From Prevotella sp. (lineage in GTDB: Bacteria > Bacteroidota > Bacteroidia > Bacteroidales > Bacteroidaceae): a stretch of DNA of 28,363 nt. A program made the translations under genes and the position numbers. This document shows, in pieces, positions 17,760-25,646 of the stretch. Every line of letters starts with the position of its first letter. Within the stretch, counting starts at the first letter, position 1. The notes beneath the pieces are model-generated. The model was not told where the DNA came from. It ran no database searches and saw nothing but the letters and a program-made list of their open reading frames with translations. The stretch spans positions 1 to 28,363 of the forward strand of contig JAILAA010000116.1 in assembly GCA_024681875.1 (NCBI GenBank). The letters are read 5' to 3'.

Positions 17760-19127
17760 ATGAGAACATTCCTGTTGTCCGTACTGTTGTTGCTTGGTAT
17801 TAGCACGCAGGCCGAAAACTATCCCTATCGTGCCGACTGCTTGTGGCTGACGGTTCCCGACCATGCCGACTGGCTCTACAAGACAGGCGAGAAAGCCAGT
17901 GTCGAAGTGAGCCTCTATCGCTACGGCATACCGCAGGATGTGGAGGTGAGCTACGAGATTGGACCCGACATGATGCCGGCAACAGCTTCAGGCAAGGTGA
18001 TGCTGAAAGGCGGTCGTGCCGTCATCGACATGGGAACGATGAAGACTCCCGGCTTCCTAGACCTTCGGCTGAAGGCAATCCTGAACGACTACAAGTATGA
18101 GCACCACGTGAAGGTTGGCTTCTCGCCCGAAAAGCTGAAACCTTACACCAAGAATCCTGCCGATTTCGTTGCCTTCTGGCAGAAAGCAATCGAGAAGGCC
18201 CGCAAGGAGGTGAGTGGTGAGAAACTACAGGTGAGTAGCAAGAAGGTGGACGAATACTGCACCGACGAGACCGACATGTATCTTCTGAAGCTCCATACCG
18301 ACCGGCAGCATAGTATCTACGGCTATCTGTCAGTGCCAAAAGGGGTGATGCAAAGCTTGGAAGCTTCATCCGCTACGGGGCAGGAAAACGTCAATCGTAA
18401 ATACCCTGTTGTTCTCTGCCCTCCGGGTGCCGGTGTGAAGACTATCAAGGAACCCATGCGCAATCTCTACTACGCCAAGAACGGCTTCATCCGTTTGGAG
18501 ATAGAGATTCACGGTCTGACCCCCGAGATGACGGCAGAGCAGTTCAAGGAGATGAGGAGTGCCTTCGACCATGAAAACGGCTACCTTTGCAACGGACTTG
18601 ACGATAAGGACAACTACTATATGAAGCACGTCTACGTGGCTTGCGTGCGCGCCCTCGACTACCTCTGCTCCCTGCCTCAGTGGGACGGCAAGAACGTCTT
18701 TGTGCAGGGCGGTAGCCAAGGGGGAGCACTCTCGCTCATCACCGCCGCCCTCGACCCTCGTGTCACGGCTTGCGTGGCCAACCATCCGGCTTTGGCCGAC
18801 ATGGCAGGCTACTTGGACAACCGCGCCGGAGGCTACCCCCACTTCAACAAGATGAACAACATGCTGACGCCAGCGAAGGTGGAGACTCTGGCCTACTACG
18901 ACGTGGTGAACTTTGCCCGCTGCATACAGTGCCCGGTCTACATGACATGGGGCTACAATGATAACGTCTGTCCGCCTACCACCAGCCACATTGTGTGGAA
19001 TCTCATCACCGCTCCCAAGGAGCCGCTCATCACACCCATTAATGAGCATTGGACAAGCGAGGACACCAATTACGGACAGATGCTTTGGCTTAAGAAACAA
19101 ATATCAAAATATCCTTTAATCAACTAA
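17760..19127 (+). CDS. Secreted acetylesterase, CE7/AXE1-like alpha/beta-hydrolase
   Basis: A 455-residue protein with a signal peptide (about 1-18), an N-terminal beta-sandwich domain (about 20-125) and an alpha/beta-hydrolase domain of the acetyl-xylan esterase family. The catalytic triad is visible as Ser319 in GGSQGG, Asp401 in WGYNDNVCPP and His430 in NEHW. Usual CE7 enzymes carry an RGQ motif and His-Glu; here the first is replaced by a HGL sequence and the His is followed by Trp, so it is a divergent branch. I placed the start at 17760, two bases after the preceding stop, because it opens directly into the signal peptide. Operon context suggests it deacetylates pectin or its oligosaccharides; xylan is an alternative. 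Confidence 0.85.
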   Translation: MRTFLLSVLLLLGISTQAENYPYRADCLWLTVPDHADWLYKTGEKASVEVSLYRYGIPQDVEVSYEIGPDMMPATASGKVMLKGGRAVIDMGTMKTPGFLDLRLKAILNDYKYEHHVKVGFSPEKLKPYTKNPADFVAFWQKAIEKARKEVSGEKLQVSSKKVDEYCTDETDMYLLKLHTDRQHSIYGYLSVPKGVMQSLEASSATGQENVNRKYPVVLCPPGAGVKTIKEPMRNLYYAKNGFIRLEIEIHGLTPEMTAEQFKEMRSAFDHENGYLCNGLDDKDNYYMKHVYVACVRALDYLCSLPQWDGKNVFVQGGSQGGALSLITAALDPRVTACVANHPALADMAGYLDNRAGGYPHFNKMNNMLTPAKVETLAYYDVVNFARCIQCPVYMTWGYNDNVCPPTTSHIVWNLITAPKEPLITPINEHWTSEDTNYGQMLWLKKQISKYPLIN

Positions 19128-19141
19128 TTTTCTAAAACAAA

Positions 19142-22100
19142 ATGAAAAAGACAAACTTTTTCCTGACCTTGCTAGCACTCCTCGGCATGACGACCGTCAA
19201 CGCCGAGACGGTGCAGTTGGCTGACTGGAACATGGAGCAGAGCGACGACATCGCTGTGACATGGTTTGCACAGGGCGGGGCACCCTCTATTGCCCCTGAC
19301 GAATGTATCGGCGAGAAGGCCGACTATGTACTGACCGGCTGGAGCGAAAATCGCTATTGGCAACTCTGTACCGGGTACCAGAACAAAGTGCTGCGCATCG
19401 AGAACACGGCGGCTAACAACATTACCGACTACACCGATGCCTCGCAACACAACGTGTACTACGAGGTGCAGTTCCCCACGAAGGGCTACAAGAACATCAG
19501 CGTTGCCTTTGCCTGTGCCTACGGCAAGAACGAAGTAGCCACGCTTGAGGCTGTCGTCTCCACCGACGGCGGACAGTCGTGGTTCGATGCCGGGGCCTAC
19601 GAGACAATGGGCAACTGGTGGCTCTACAAGGATAACACTGTGACGCTCTCGGCCAATAATAAGGAGAAGGTCATCCTGCGACTCATCGCCGGTAACGGCT
19701 GCGCCTCAAACTGGAACCTTGACTATGTGAAGGTTTCAGGCGAAGCTATGGAGGCTGCCGAACCCGTAAACGAGCAGGATTTCACTCTTAGCTGGCCGTT
19801 GAAGGACGGCGCCAACAGTGCCACGACGGCTGCGGCATCGAAAGAGGGTGTATTCTCAGTAGCTGAGATGACCGTGGGCGACAAACTCTTGATGAACGGC
19901 ACACGCACCGACGGCGGCATCTGTGAGACAATGTTCCAACCTGTCGAACAGGCTGGCGCACAGGAAGATGGTAACGCCATCACCTTCACCCTGAAGCCAA
20001 AGAAAGGCCTGACCTTCACCCCGAAGTCATTCGCCTTCCATGCCAGCCGCGTGGGAACCAACGGCGGTAACTTCGATGTGGTTGTGATCTCTGGCGGCAC
20101 TACGACTGAGATTGCCAAAGACGAGCGTCCGCAGTTAGTGAAAGAAGCTCCATATTTCACTGAGTATAATTACGACCTAAGCAATATTGTCGCTACTGAT
20201 GATGTGCTAACGCTGAAGATCTATATCCGTGGCCTGGCTACCAACAAACAGTATGCCTTCAGCGATGTTGTTGTCACTGGTGACGTAGAGGGCCAGATTG
20301 AAGCCGTACCCGTCTATACGCTCAGCATTAGCCTCGGTACCGAGGGTGCCGGAAAGGTATCGTCGAACCCCGTGGGCAACGAGTTCGACGAGGGCACCCA
20401 CATCACCGTTTCGGCTACCGAAAACTACGGCTATCACTTTGCCGCTTGGGTCGACGAGAACGGCGAGATCGTCTCGACCGAGAACCCCTACAGCTTCGAC
20501 ATTTCTGCTAACACAATATTGACTGCCACCTATACAAAGAATAATGTATATGCCCTGAACCTCAAACGTTCGGAGGGCGTGAACGACAATTTGGTGCAGT
20601 ATGCCCCGACAGGAAATGTCGTCGATGGCGTACACTACTACGAGGAGGGCACCAACGTGAAGCTGACGGCTGTGAACAACCGCATCCTGACCTTCACAGG
20701 CTGGGAAGGCGACGCACAGGGCACTGAGCAGGAGTACGAACTGAAGATGGACGGCGAGAAGAACGTCACCGCCAACTTCTCCACTGCCGACTACATCGTA
20801 GGCTGGGACCTCTACTACGACCAGCCTTCCAAGGACCGTGCCGCCGACTACAAGGCTGACTCCGAGAACGCCGGTATGCTTACCCTGCGCAAGGCTGACG
20901 GAACGACTACCAGCTGGCTCACCCGCGGCATCGGTAACGGCCAGGAGAACGGCAAGTTTGCCGCCCGCATCTGGAAATACCTCAGTGAGGAGTGGTACTG
21001 GGAAATCTCGTTCTCATCGAAAGGTTATGAGAATCTTAGCATCTCGTCGTGCATCGGCGACGACTACAACACCTATTCGGTGAATAACGTGCAATACTCC
21101 GTCGACGGCACGAACTTTACCACCATCGGCACGTTCAATCCGCCCGCTCGCGGATGGGATGGCCCAAAAGAGTTTGCACTGCCCGCCGAGGCCAACAACC
21201 AGGATCGCATATGGATTCGCTGGATGCCCGACCGCACTTCTGAGAAGGTTGGCGTTGAGAGCGATTACGACGGCACCAGCATTGCTGAGATCTTCGTCTT
21301 GGCCGATGCCAGCGGTGCTACCGATCAGCAGGCCACACTCGTCAGCAGCAACCCCGCCGAAGGTGCTACCGACGTGAGTGCGAATGGCAGCATCATCCTG
21401 AACTTCGACAACAAGGTAAAGGCCGGCACCGCCGCAGCCACCCTCTTAGCCACAGCGATCGACGCTTCACCCGTCGAGACTCTCACCCCCATCATCAGCG
21501 GAAAGAGCGCCATCTTCAAGTACAGCGGCCTGAAATATGCTACAGACTATACCTTCACCATGCCCGAAGGCGTGCTCCTTAGCCGCAGCGGCCAGCCCGT
21601 GCCTGCTGTCACCATCAACTTCACCACCATGGAACGCAAGCAGCCCGAGTCGCGCCTTTACGACGCCATCGTTGATGCCAGCGGCAGCGCGCTCGATGGC
21701 TTCCCCGTCGAAAAAACCTTCTCCACTGTTCAGGCCGCCATCGATGCAGCCCCAGCCGGCCTCGGCAAGCCTTGGCTCATCTTCATCAAGAACGGTGACT
21801 ACAATGAGCACGTTGACATTCCAAAGACGAAACCCTACATCCATCTCATCGGTCAAGACCGCGACAAAACCGTCATCAAGGACAACCGTCTCTCTGGTGG
21901 AGAGAATGCCGTACACGTCAGCGTGGGTGCCACAGTCGTGGTGAACGCCGACAACTGCTTCTTCGAGAATCTCACCATGGAGAACAGCTATGGCCATGAG
22001 CAGCAGGCAGGCCCACAGGCCCTCGCCCTGAACACCGGCGGCGACCGAATCGCATTGAACAACGTGGCATTGCTCTCCTACCAGGACACTTGGATCACCA

Positions 22101-23008
22101 CCTCGACGCAGAAGAACCGCCACTACATCAAGAACTCGCTCATCGAGGGTGCCGTTGACTTCATCTATAACGGCGGCGACGTCTATCTTGACGGCGACAC
22201 GCTGGAAATCAACCGTCCTTCAGGCGGCTACATCGTCGCTCCCTGGCACACGGCTGACACAAAGTGGGGCTATGTGTTCCAGAACAATGTCATCCGTCCG
22301 CACAAGGGCGTCAACGTTACTGACGTATGGTTGGGACGTCCCTGGCACGGCGAGCCGAAGACCGTATACATCAATACGCAGACCTTCGTTAACATCCCTG
22401 CCAAGGGCTGGTACAACACCATGGGCGGACTGCCTGCTCTCTGGGCCGACTACAACACCGTCGATGCCAACGGCAATCCCGTAGACCTCAGCCAGCGCGA
22501 ATCCTACTACTATTATACCGATAGCAATACGGGGCAGAAAGTGGAGAAGTTCAACGTGAAGAACTACCTTACCGCCGAAGAGGCAGCACAGTACACCATC
22601 AAGAATGTGTGCGGCAGCACCGACAACTGGCAGCCGGACCTGATGTGTGAGGCCTGTGATGCACCCATGGTGACTGGCGAGAATGGCAGACTGACGTGGA
22701 ACGCTGTGCCTTACGCCATCTGCTACGTCGTGACAAAGGACGGCGAGGTGGCAGGCGTCACCACCGACACCAGCTTCAACGGTTATACAGACGGCGACAA
22801 ATGGCAGGTGCAGGCCGTAAACGAATATGGTGGACTGAGCAAGAAGGCCATGGCCAATGTCAGTACTTCCATCGGTGAGGCCCGTACTGTAAGGAACTAC
22901 AGCGAGGCAGTCTATTCCCTTGACGGTCGCCGGATCAACGGTGTACTTAAACATGGTTTTAGTATTGTACGTCTCCATGACGGCACCGTTGTCAAACAGA
23001 TGCGATAG
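19142..23008 (+). CDS. Giant multidomain secreted pectin methylesterase (CE8)
   Basis: A 1288-residue protein with a signal peptide (about 1-21). In order it has a beta-sandwich module (about 24-200), a second beta-rich region (about 210-385), two divergent InlB/Flg_new-type repeats (about 391-465 and 468-547), another copy of the first type of module (about 551-722), an SbsA-like Ig domain (about 732-830) and the CE8 right-handed beta-helix (about 838-1160). Catalytic residues are visible: Gln959 in GPQ, Gln981 and Asp982 in YQDTW, Asp1006 in GAVDFIYNGG, and Arg1066 and Trp1068 in WLGRPW. A fibronectin-like segment and a sorting-type tail (YSLDGRR...FSIVRL...VVKQMR) end it. It removes methyl esters from homogalacturonan. 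It follows the CE7 gene by 14 bp and is the last gene of the operon. Confidence 0.9.
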   Translation: MKKTNFFLTLLALLGMTTVNAETVQLADWNMEQSDDIAVTWFAQGGAPSIAPDECIGEKADYVLTGWSENRYWQLCTGYQNKVLRIENTAANNITDYTDASQHNVYYEVQFPTKGYKNISVAFACAYGKNEVATLEAVVSTDGGQSWFDAGAYETMGNWWLYKDNTVTLSANNKEKVILRLIAGNGCASNWNLDYVKVSGEAMEAAEPVNEQDFTLSWPLKDGANSATTAAASKEGVFSVAEMTVGDKLLMNGTRTDGGICETMFQPVEQAGAQEDGNAITFTLKPKKGLTFTPKSFAFHASRVGTNGGNFDVVVISGGTTTEIAKDERPQLVKEAPYFTEYNYDLSNIVATDDVLTLKIYIRGLATNKQYAFSDVVVTGDVEGQIEAVPVYTLSISLGTEGAGKVSSNPVGNEFDEGTHITVSATENYGYHFAAWVDENGEIVSTENPYSFDISANTILTATYTKNNVYALNLKRSEGVNDNLVQYAPTGNVVDGVHYYEEGTNVKLTAVNNRILTFTGWEGDAQGTEQEYELKMDGEKNVTANFSTADYIVGWDLYYDQPSKDRAADYKADSENAGMLTLRKADGTTTSWLTRGIGNGQENGKFAARIWKYLSEEWYWEISFSSKGYENLSISSCIGDDYNTYSVNNVQYSVDGTNFTTIGTFNPPARGWDGPKEFALPAEANNQDRIWIRWMPDRTSEKVGVESDYDGTSIAEIFVLADASGATDQQATLVSSNPAEGATDVSANGSIILNFDNKVKAGTAAATLLATAIDASPVETLTPIISGKSAIFKYSGLKYATDYTFTMPEGVLLSRSGQPVPAVTINFTTMERKQPESRLYDAIVDASGSALDGFPVEKTFSTVQAAIDAAPAGLGKPWLIFIKNGDYNEHVDIPKTKPYIHLIGQDRDKTVIKDNRLSGGENAVHVSVGATVVVNADNCFFENLTMENSYGHEQQAGPQALALNTGGDRIALNNVALLSYQDTWITTSTQKNRHYIKNSLIEGAVDFIYNGGDVYLDGDTLEINRPSGGYIVAPWHTADTKWGYVFQNNVIRPHKGVNVTDVWLGRPWHGEPKTVYINTQTFVNIPAKGWYNTMGGLPALWADYNTVDANGNPVDLSQRESYYYYTDSNTGQKVEKFNVKNYLTAEEAAQYTIKNVCGSTDNWQPDLMCEACDAPMVTGENGRLTWNAVPYAICYVVTKDGEVAGVTTDTSFNGYTDGDKWQVQAVNEYGGLSKKAMANVSTSIGEARTVRNYSEAVYSLDGRRINGVLKHGFSIVRLHDGTVVKQMR

Positions 23009-23033
23009 GCCCTATACTTACATATTAGCCTAT
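23005..23033 (+). terminator. Weak hairpin after the esterase operon
   Basis: ATAGGC (23005-23010, including the stop codon) pairs with GCCTAT (23028-23033) around a 17-nt loop, and the tail is AT-rich without a clean T-run. It may slow or end transcription of the esterase operon. Confidence 0.3.
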
Positions 23034-23576
23034 ATTATTCATAAGAATTATTTATAACACGAATTACCATGAATTGAACACAAATATTCAGGAATTATTT
23101 TTTGAATAATTATGTGGGATTGATTTGGACTTTTGTAAGTAACTGAAACACAGACAGAAGCATAATACCCCCAAAAGTGAACGGTACAAAAAAGTGTAAT
23201 AGCGAAAAATGGGAAATCTAAGAGTTTTGTAGAGCAAAACCTGCCTTCAAAAATGAGAAAGATTTAACAATTCATTAGGATTATTTAACTCTTGTTTTTG
23301 GGCATTTTTGCCGTTTGACAAGTCTGGTTAACAATAGTAATTCTTTTTTTGCAAACATATATATTGCATGGCTGCAACAAGAATCCAAAGTACATCCGTG
23401 TTTTTCGAGAAAGAGAAGTTGAATAATTGAGTAGTATAGAAAACAAAGTATGGACTTTCATCTACGTATACATCAGCTACTCCTACGACACCAGTCTTCA
23501 AACATTTCGACCAAATGGCTTGAAATATTGAGATGGATTCGTCGGAGCAAGGTTCAAGAAAAGTATTGAAAAAACT
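23009..23576. other. 568-bp AT-rich gene-free stretch
   Basis: No gene can be supported here. Visible items are an AT-rich hairpin (AATTATT at 23093-23099 with AATAATT at 23105-23111), a small GGCA-TTTT-TGCC hairpin near 23301-23312, and a 39-codon open frame from 23450 to 23569 starting with ATG. That frame encodes a basic peptide beginning MDFHLRIHQLLLRHQ that I do not recognise. The composition is clearly more AT-rich than the flanking genes. It could be a decayed gene or mobile-element remnant, but no element ends are visible. Confidence 0.5.
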
Positions 23577-24455
23577 CTACTTTTCGTCGCGATACTGCAT
23601 TGGAGTCATACCTACTTGCTTCTTGAAATAGCGGTTGAAGGCCGTCGGCTCAGGGAAATTCAATCGTTCACCTATTTCATATATCATGAGGTCAGAGTGT
23701 TTCAACAGCACTTTGGCCTCTGTTATTGTGGTGCGGTTCAGCCAATCCATCACCGAGAGCCCCGACTGCTGGCGTACCACGTCGCTCAGATGGTTGGCGG
23801 TCAGTGCAAGCTGACTGGCATAGAAAGGGATGCTGCGCTGGGTGGTTCCATATTGTCGAAGCAGCGTGAAGAATCGACTCAAAATTTCTTCGCTGCGAGA
23901 GAGTTTGCGATGCGAGCCATCAGCAACGAGTGCCCTCTGCATTTTGTTGACATCGGCCACCATCGAGAGGACGAGGAAACTGATGGCACTGTCAGAATGC
24001 TCTGCACGCCCCATCTGTCTGGCCATCAAGTCGAAATACTCACCGATACGCTGATTGTCATCCTCGTGTAGCGACAGATGCAACACTTCTACTGGAAAAA
24101 TACGTTTGGACAATTCATGGTCGATGCCGGGAAGGTCGATAACAGCCAGGGCTTCCACGGCATAGTCATCAGAGAATTCCAGCACTTCTACGATGGTATC
24201 AGACGGCAGCACTATGACATCTCCCTGACACAGCGAATGGTCAAGAAGATTGAAACGATAGACGGCCTTGCCACTGATGATGCGAAGAAACCGCTGTTCT
24301 GTCAGTCGCATGGGTTGGCCAATCATTGCTCCTTGTGTCACGATGTCCGACTGGCGTACAAGGATAAAGCGCCTGTCCATCATATTTTTCGGGTGGGCAG
24401 CAGAGCCGATTTTGTCTTTTATCTGCTCGGCATTCAGCGTCTCAATGGTCTTCAT
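23577..24455 (-). CDS. AraC-family transcriptional regulator next to an HXXEE gene
   Basis: About 292 residues: an N-terminal cupin-like sensory region (about 30-130) and a C-terminal AraC helix-turn-helix pair (about 190-290). The first helix-turn-helix is around IPFYASQLALTANHLSDVV, the second around MIYEIGERLNFPEPTAFNRYFKKQVGMTPMQYR. I chose the ATG at 24455. An upstream in-frame TTG at 24473 would fall inside the promoter's TATTTTTG box (24471-24478). The gene is divergent from the HXXEE membrane protein at 24581 and probably controls it. The regulator at 7768 has the same domain order but is otherwise clearly different. Confidence 0.85.
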   Translation of the reverse strand: MKTIETLNAEQIKDKIGSAAHPKNMMDRRFILVRQSDIVTQGAMIGQPMRLTEQRFLRIISGKAVYRFNLLDHSLCQGDVIVLPSDTIVEVLEFSDDYAVEALAVIDLPGIDHELSKRIFPVEVLHLSLHEDDNQRIGEYFDLMARQMGRAEHSDSAISFLVLSMVADVNKMQRALVADGSHRKLSRSEEILSRFFTLLRQYGTTQRSIPFYASQLALTANHLSDVVRQQSGLSVMDWLNRTTITEAKVLLKHSDLMIYEIGERLNFPEPTAFNRYFKKQVGMTPMQYRDEK

Positions 24456-24470
24456 ACGGGTAATTTTCTG

Positions 24471-24478
24471 CAAAAATA
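24471..24478 (-). promoter_or_regulatory. -7 box of the AraC-type regulator at 24455
   Basis: The minus strand reads TATTTTTG, a perfect TAnnTTTG, only about 16 nt before the ATG at 24455. It therefore predicts a very short leader and decides the start codon choice. Confidence 0.55.
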
Positions 24479-24544
24479 ATCATTTTCCGTGAAACTGCAC
24501 ATAAATGGAGAGAAAAAGTTCATCAAACACTGCAAAAAACCGTG

Positions 24545-24552
24545 TATCTTTG
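24545..24552 (+). promoter_or_regulatory. -7 box of the HXXEE gene
   Basis: TATCTTTG is a perfect TAnnTTTG 28 nt before the ATG at 24581. The -33 TTG is not evident, which suggests activation by a regulator, most simply the divergent AraC-type protein. Confidence 0.6.
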
Positions 24553-24580
24553 CACCGTCAAACATTTAAACATTACGATT

Positions 24581-25189
24581 ATGACAAAGTTTATCAAATT
24601 TTACGCACTGGAGATTTACACAGTATTGGCCATGCTCTTTATCGTTTACACCGCCATGCTGGGCGAACTGTCTGTGATTCAGAAGCTGGTAGTGATTGAC
24701 GCTTTCCTCTTCATTCTGCACGAGTGGGAAGAAGGACACTATCCAGGTGGATTTATCAACCTGATTGCTGGGATGACACAAATTAATCCAAGCGACGAGA
24801 TCAAGCGTGCCAGCCGCATTCCTGCCGGCATCCTGCTGCTCCTGCTGAGCATCGTGCCGTTCATCTATCATGATGTGCCGATGATAACGATGATCGTAGC
24901 CACCTTTGGCATCATCGAGGGCTTTGTCCACACCATGGGTATCCGTCTGTTCCGCACGAAGTACTTCTATACTCCTGGCGCAGCAACAGCCTGGTTGGAA
25001 CTGGTGGTAAGCGGATTGATGATTGCTCACCTCGTAATGAACAATCTCGGCCAGTGGCAGGATTATGTTTTTGGTCCCATCATCATGTTCATCTGCTTCG
25101 GCATGCTTCAGAAGACGATGACCCTAATGGTCGGCATCAACTACAGCGATATGCCGAAAATGGTCAAGAGACAGTGGAGCAAGGAATAA
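24581..25189 (+). CDS. HXXEE-domain integral membrane protein
   Basis: A 202-residue protein with about five hydrophobic segments (roughly 10-28, 78-98, 99-120, 138-160 and 165-185). The motif LHEWEEG (His47, Glu50, Glu51) is the hallmark of the HXXEE family, a group of membrane proteins of unknown function. A second Glu/His cluster (EGFVHTMG) could complete a metal-binding site. I start at the ATG at 24581, which begins MTKFIKF and lies 28 nt after a perfect -7 box. A longer frame from 24542 would begin inside or ahead of that box. The divergent AraC-type gene is the likely regulator. The enzymatic role, if any, is not known. Confidence 0.82.
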   Translation: MTKFIKFYALEIYTVLAMLFIVYTAMLGELSVIQKLVVIDAFLFILHEWEEGHYPGGFINLIAGMTQINPSDEIKRASRIPAGILLLLLSIVPFIYHDVPMITMIVATFGIIEGFVHTMGIRLFRTKYFYTPGAATAWLELVVSGLMIAHLVMNNLGQWQDYVFGPIIMFICFGMLQKTMTLMVGINYSDMPKMVKRQWSKE

Positions 25190-25313
25190 GAAAAAAATGG
25201 AATCCCTCTTAGACGAACGAAAATATTCCAACCACAACGATATGTAGCTCATGAAATCGTAACAAGCAGTTTGTATTATTGACCATAGAAGCACTCTGAA
25301 AATGTTTTATTGT

Positions 25314-25362
25314 ACCGCCATTGTGTCTTGGATGCTCTAAGTGTCTGGGATTCAATGGCGGT
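25314..25362. repeat. Two-tiered inverted repeat, candidate structured RNA
   Basis: A perfect 10-bp stem (ACCGCCATTG at 25314-25323, CAATGGCGGT at 25353-25362) encloses a second hairpin CTTGGA-TGC-TCTAAG (25327-25341, one G-U pair). Nearly identical direct repeats (GTGTCTTGGAT at 25323-25333, GTGTCTGGGAT at 25341-25351) overlap the inner part. It lies 125 nt after the HXXEE stop. No U-tract follows, so a simple terminator is unlikely. Confidence 0.5.
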
Positions 25363-25548
25363 TAATAATTCAAAGTCAACTAAGGACACTGAAAATGGAT
25401 TTCAATCGTACCAATGTTTATATGTCGCCAGACAGATAATCTTTGGTTCAAATTGATTCAAAAGATAGGGAAAAAGAAAGGTTGAGGTGGCACTTTGAGG
25501 CAAAATGCAGAATTTTACGGCTACATTTAGTCTTTTCCTTCAAAAAGT

Positions 25549-25579
25549 TTGGCTATTCCAAATAAAAGCCGTACCTTTG
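25549..25579 (+). promoter_or_regulatory. Consensus promoter of the AbiF-like gene and its RNA leader
   Basis: TTG (25549-25551, within TTTG), exactly 20 bases, then TACCTTTG (25572-25579) is a full consensus match. Transcription is predicted to start at about 25585, just before the leader hairpin. Confidence 0.75.
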
Positions 25580-25584
25580 CACCA

Positions 25585-25640
25585 ACAGTTCCCGCCACGC
25601 CTCCTAACAATGCGTACCACGGCGGGACTTCGTCATTTAT
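25585..25640 (+). ncRNA. Candidate structured RNA (abiF-type) ahead of the HEPN gene
   Basis: The predicted transcript opens with a hairpin: CCCGCC (25591-25596) pairs with GGCGGG (25621-25626), and an inner ACGC (25597-25600) pairs with GCGT (25612-25615). There is an 11-nt loop and a five-base ACCAC bulge on the 3' side. AbiF genes are known to be stably associated with a conserved upstream non-coding RNA, the antitoxin of the pair. Position and GC-rich pairing in an AT-rich context fit that RNA, but I cannot test the match to the known covariance model. The 3' boundary is a guess. Confidence 0.5.
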
Positions 25641-25646
25641 AAAGGT

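Larger units (their letters stand above)
25190..25646. other. 457-bp non-coding stretch before the AbiF-like gene
   Basis: No coding frame is convincing. The stretch holds a two-tiered hairpin (25314-25362), a consensus promoter (25549-25579) and a leader hairpin (25591-25626), each listed separately. The remainder is AT-rich with no gene signal. Confidence 0.7.

Noticed and set aside
18366..19100. 244-codon minus-strand open frame opposite the CE7 gene
   Set aside because: It is antisense to the esterase catalytic region and has no supporting feature.
22220..22978. 252-codon minus-strand open frame opposite the CE8 gene
   Set aside because: It is antisense to the catalytic domain of the pectin methylesterase, with no recognisable domain or promoter.
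25314..25362. Reading the repeats before the Abi gene as a CRISPR array
   Set aside because: Only two imperfect 11-bp copies 18 bp apart are present, with no regular spacers and no cas genes.
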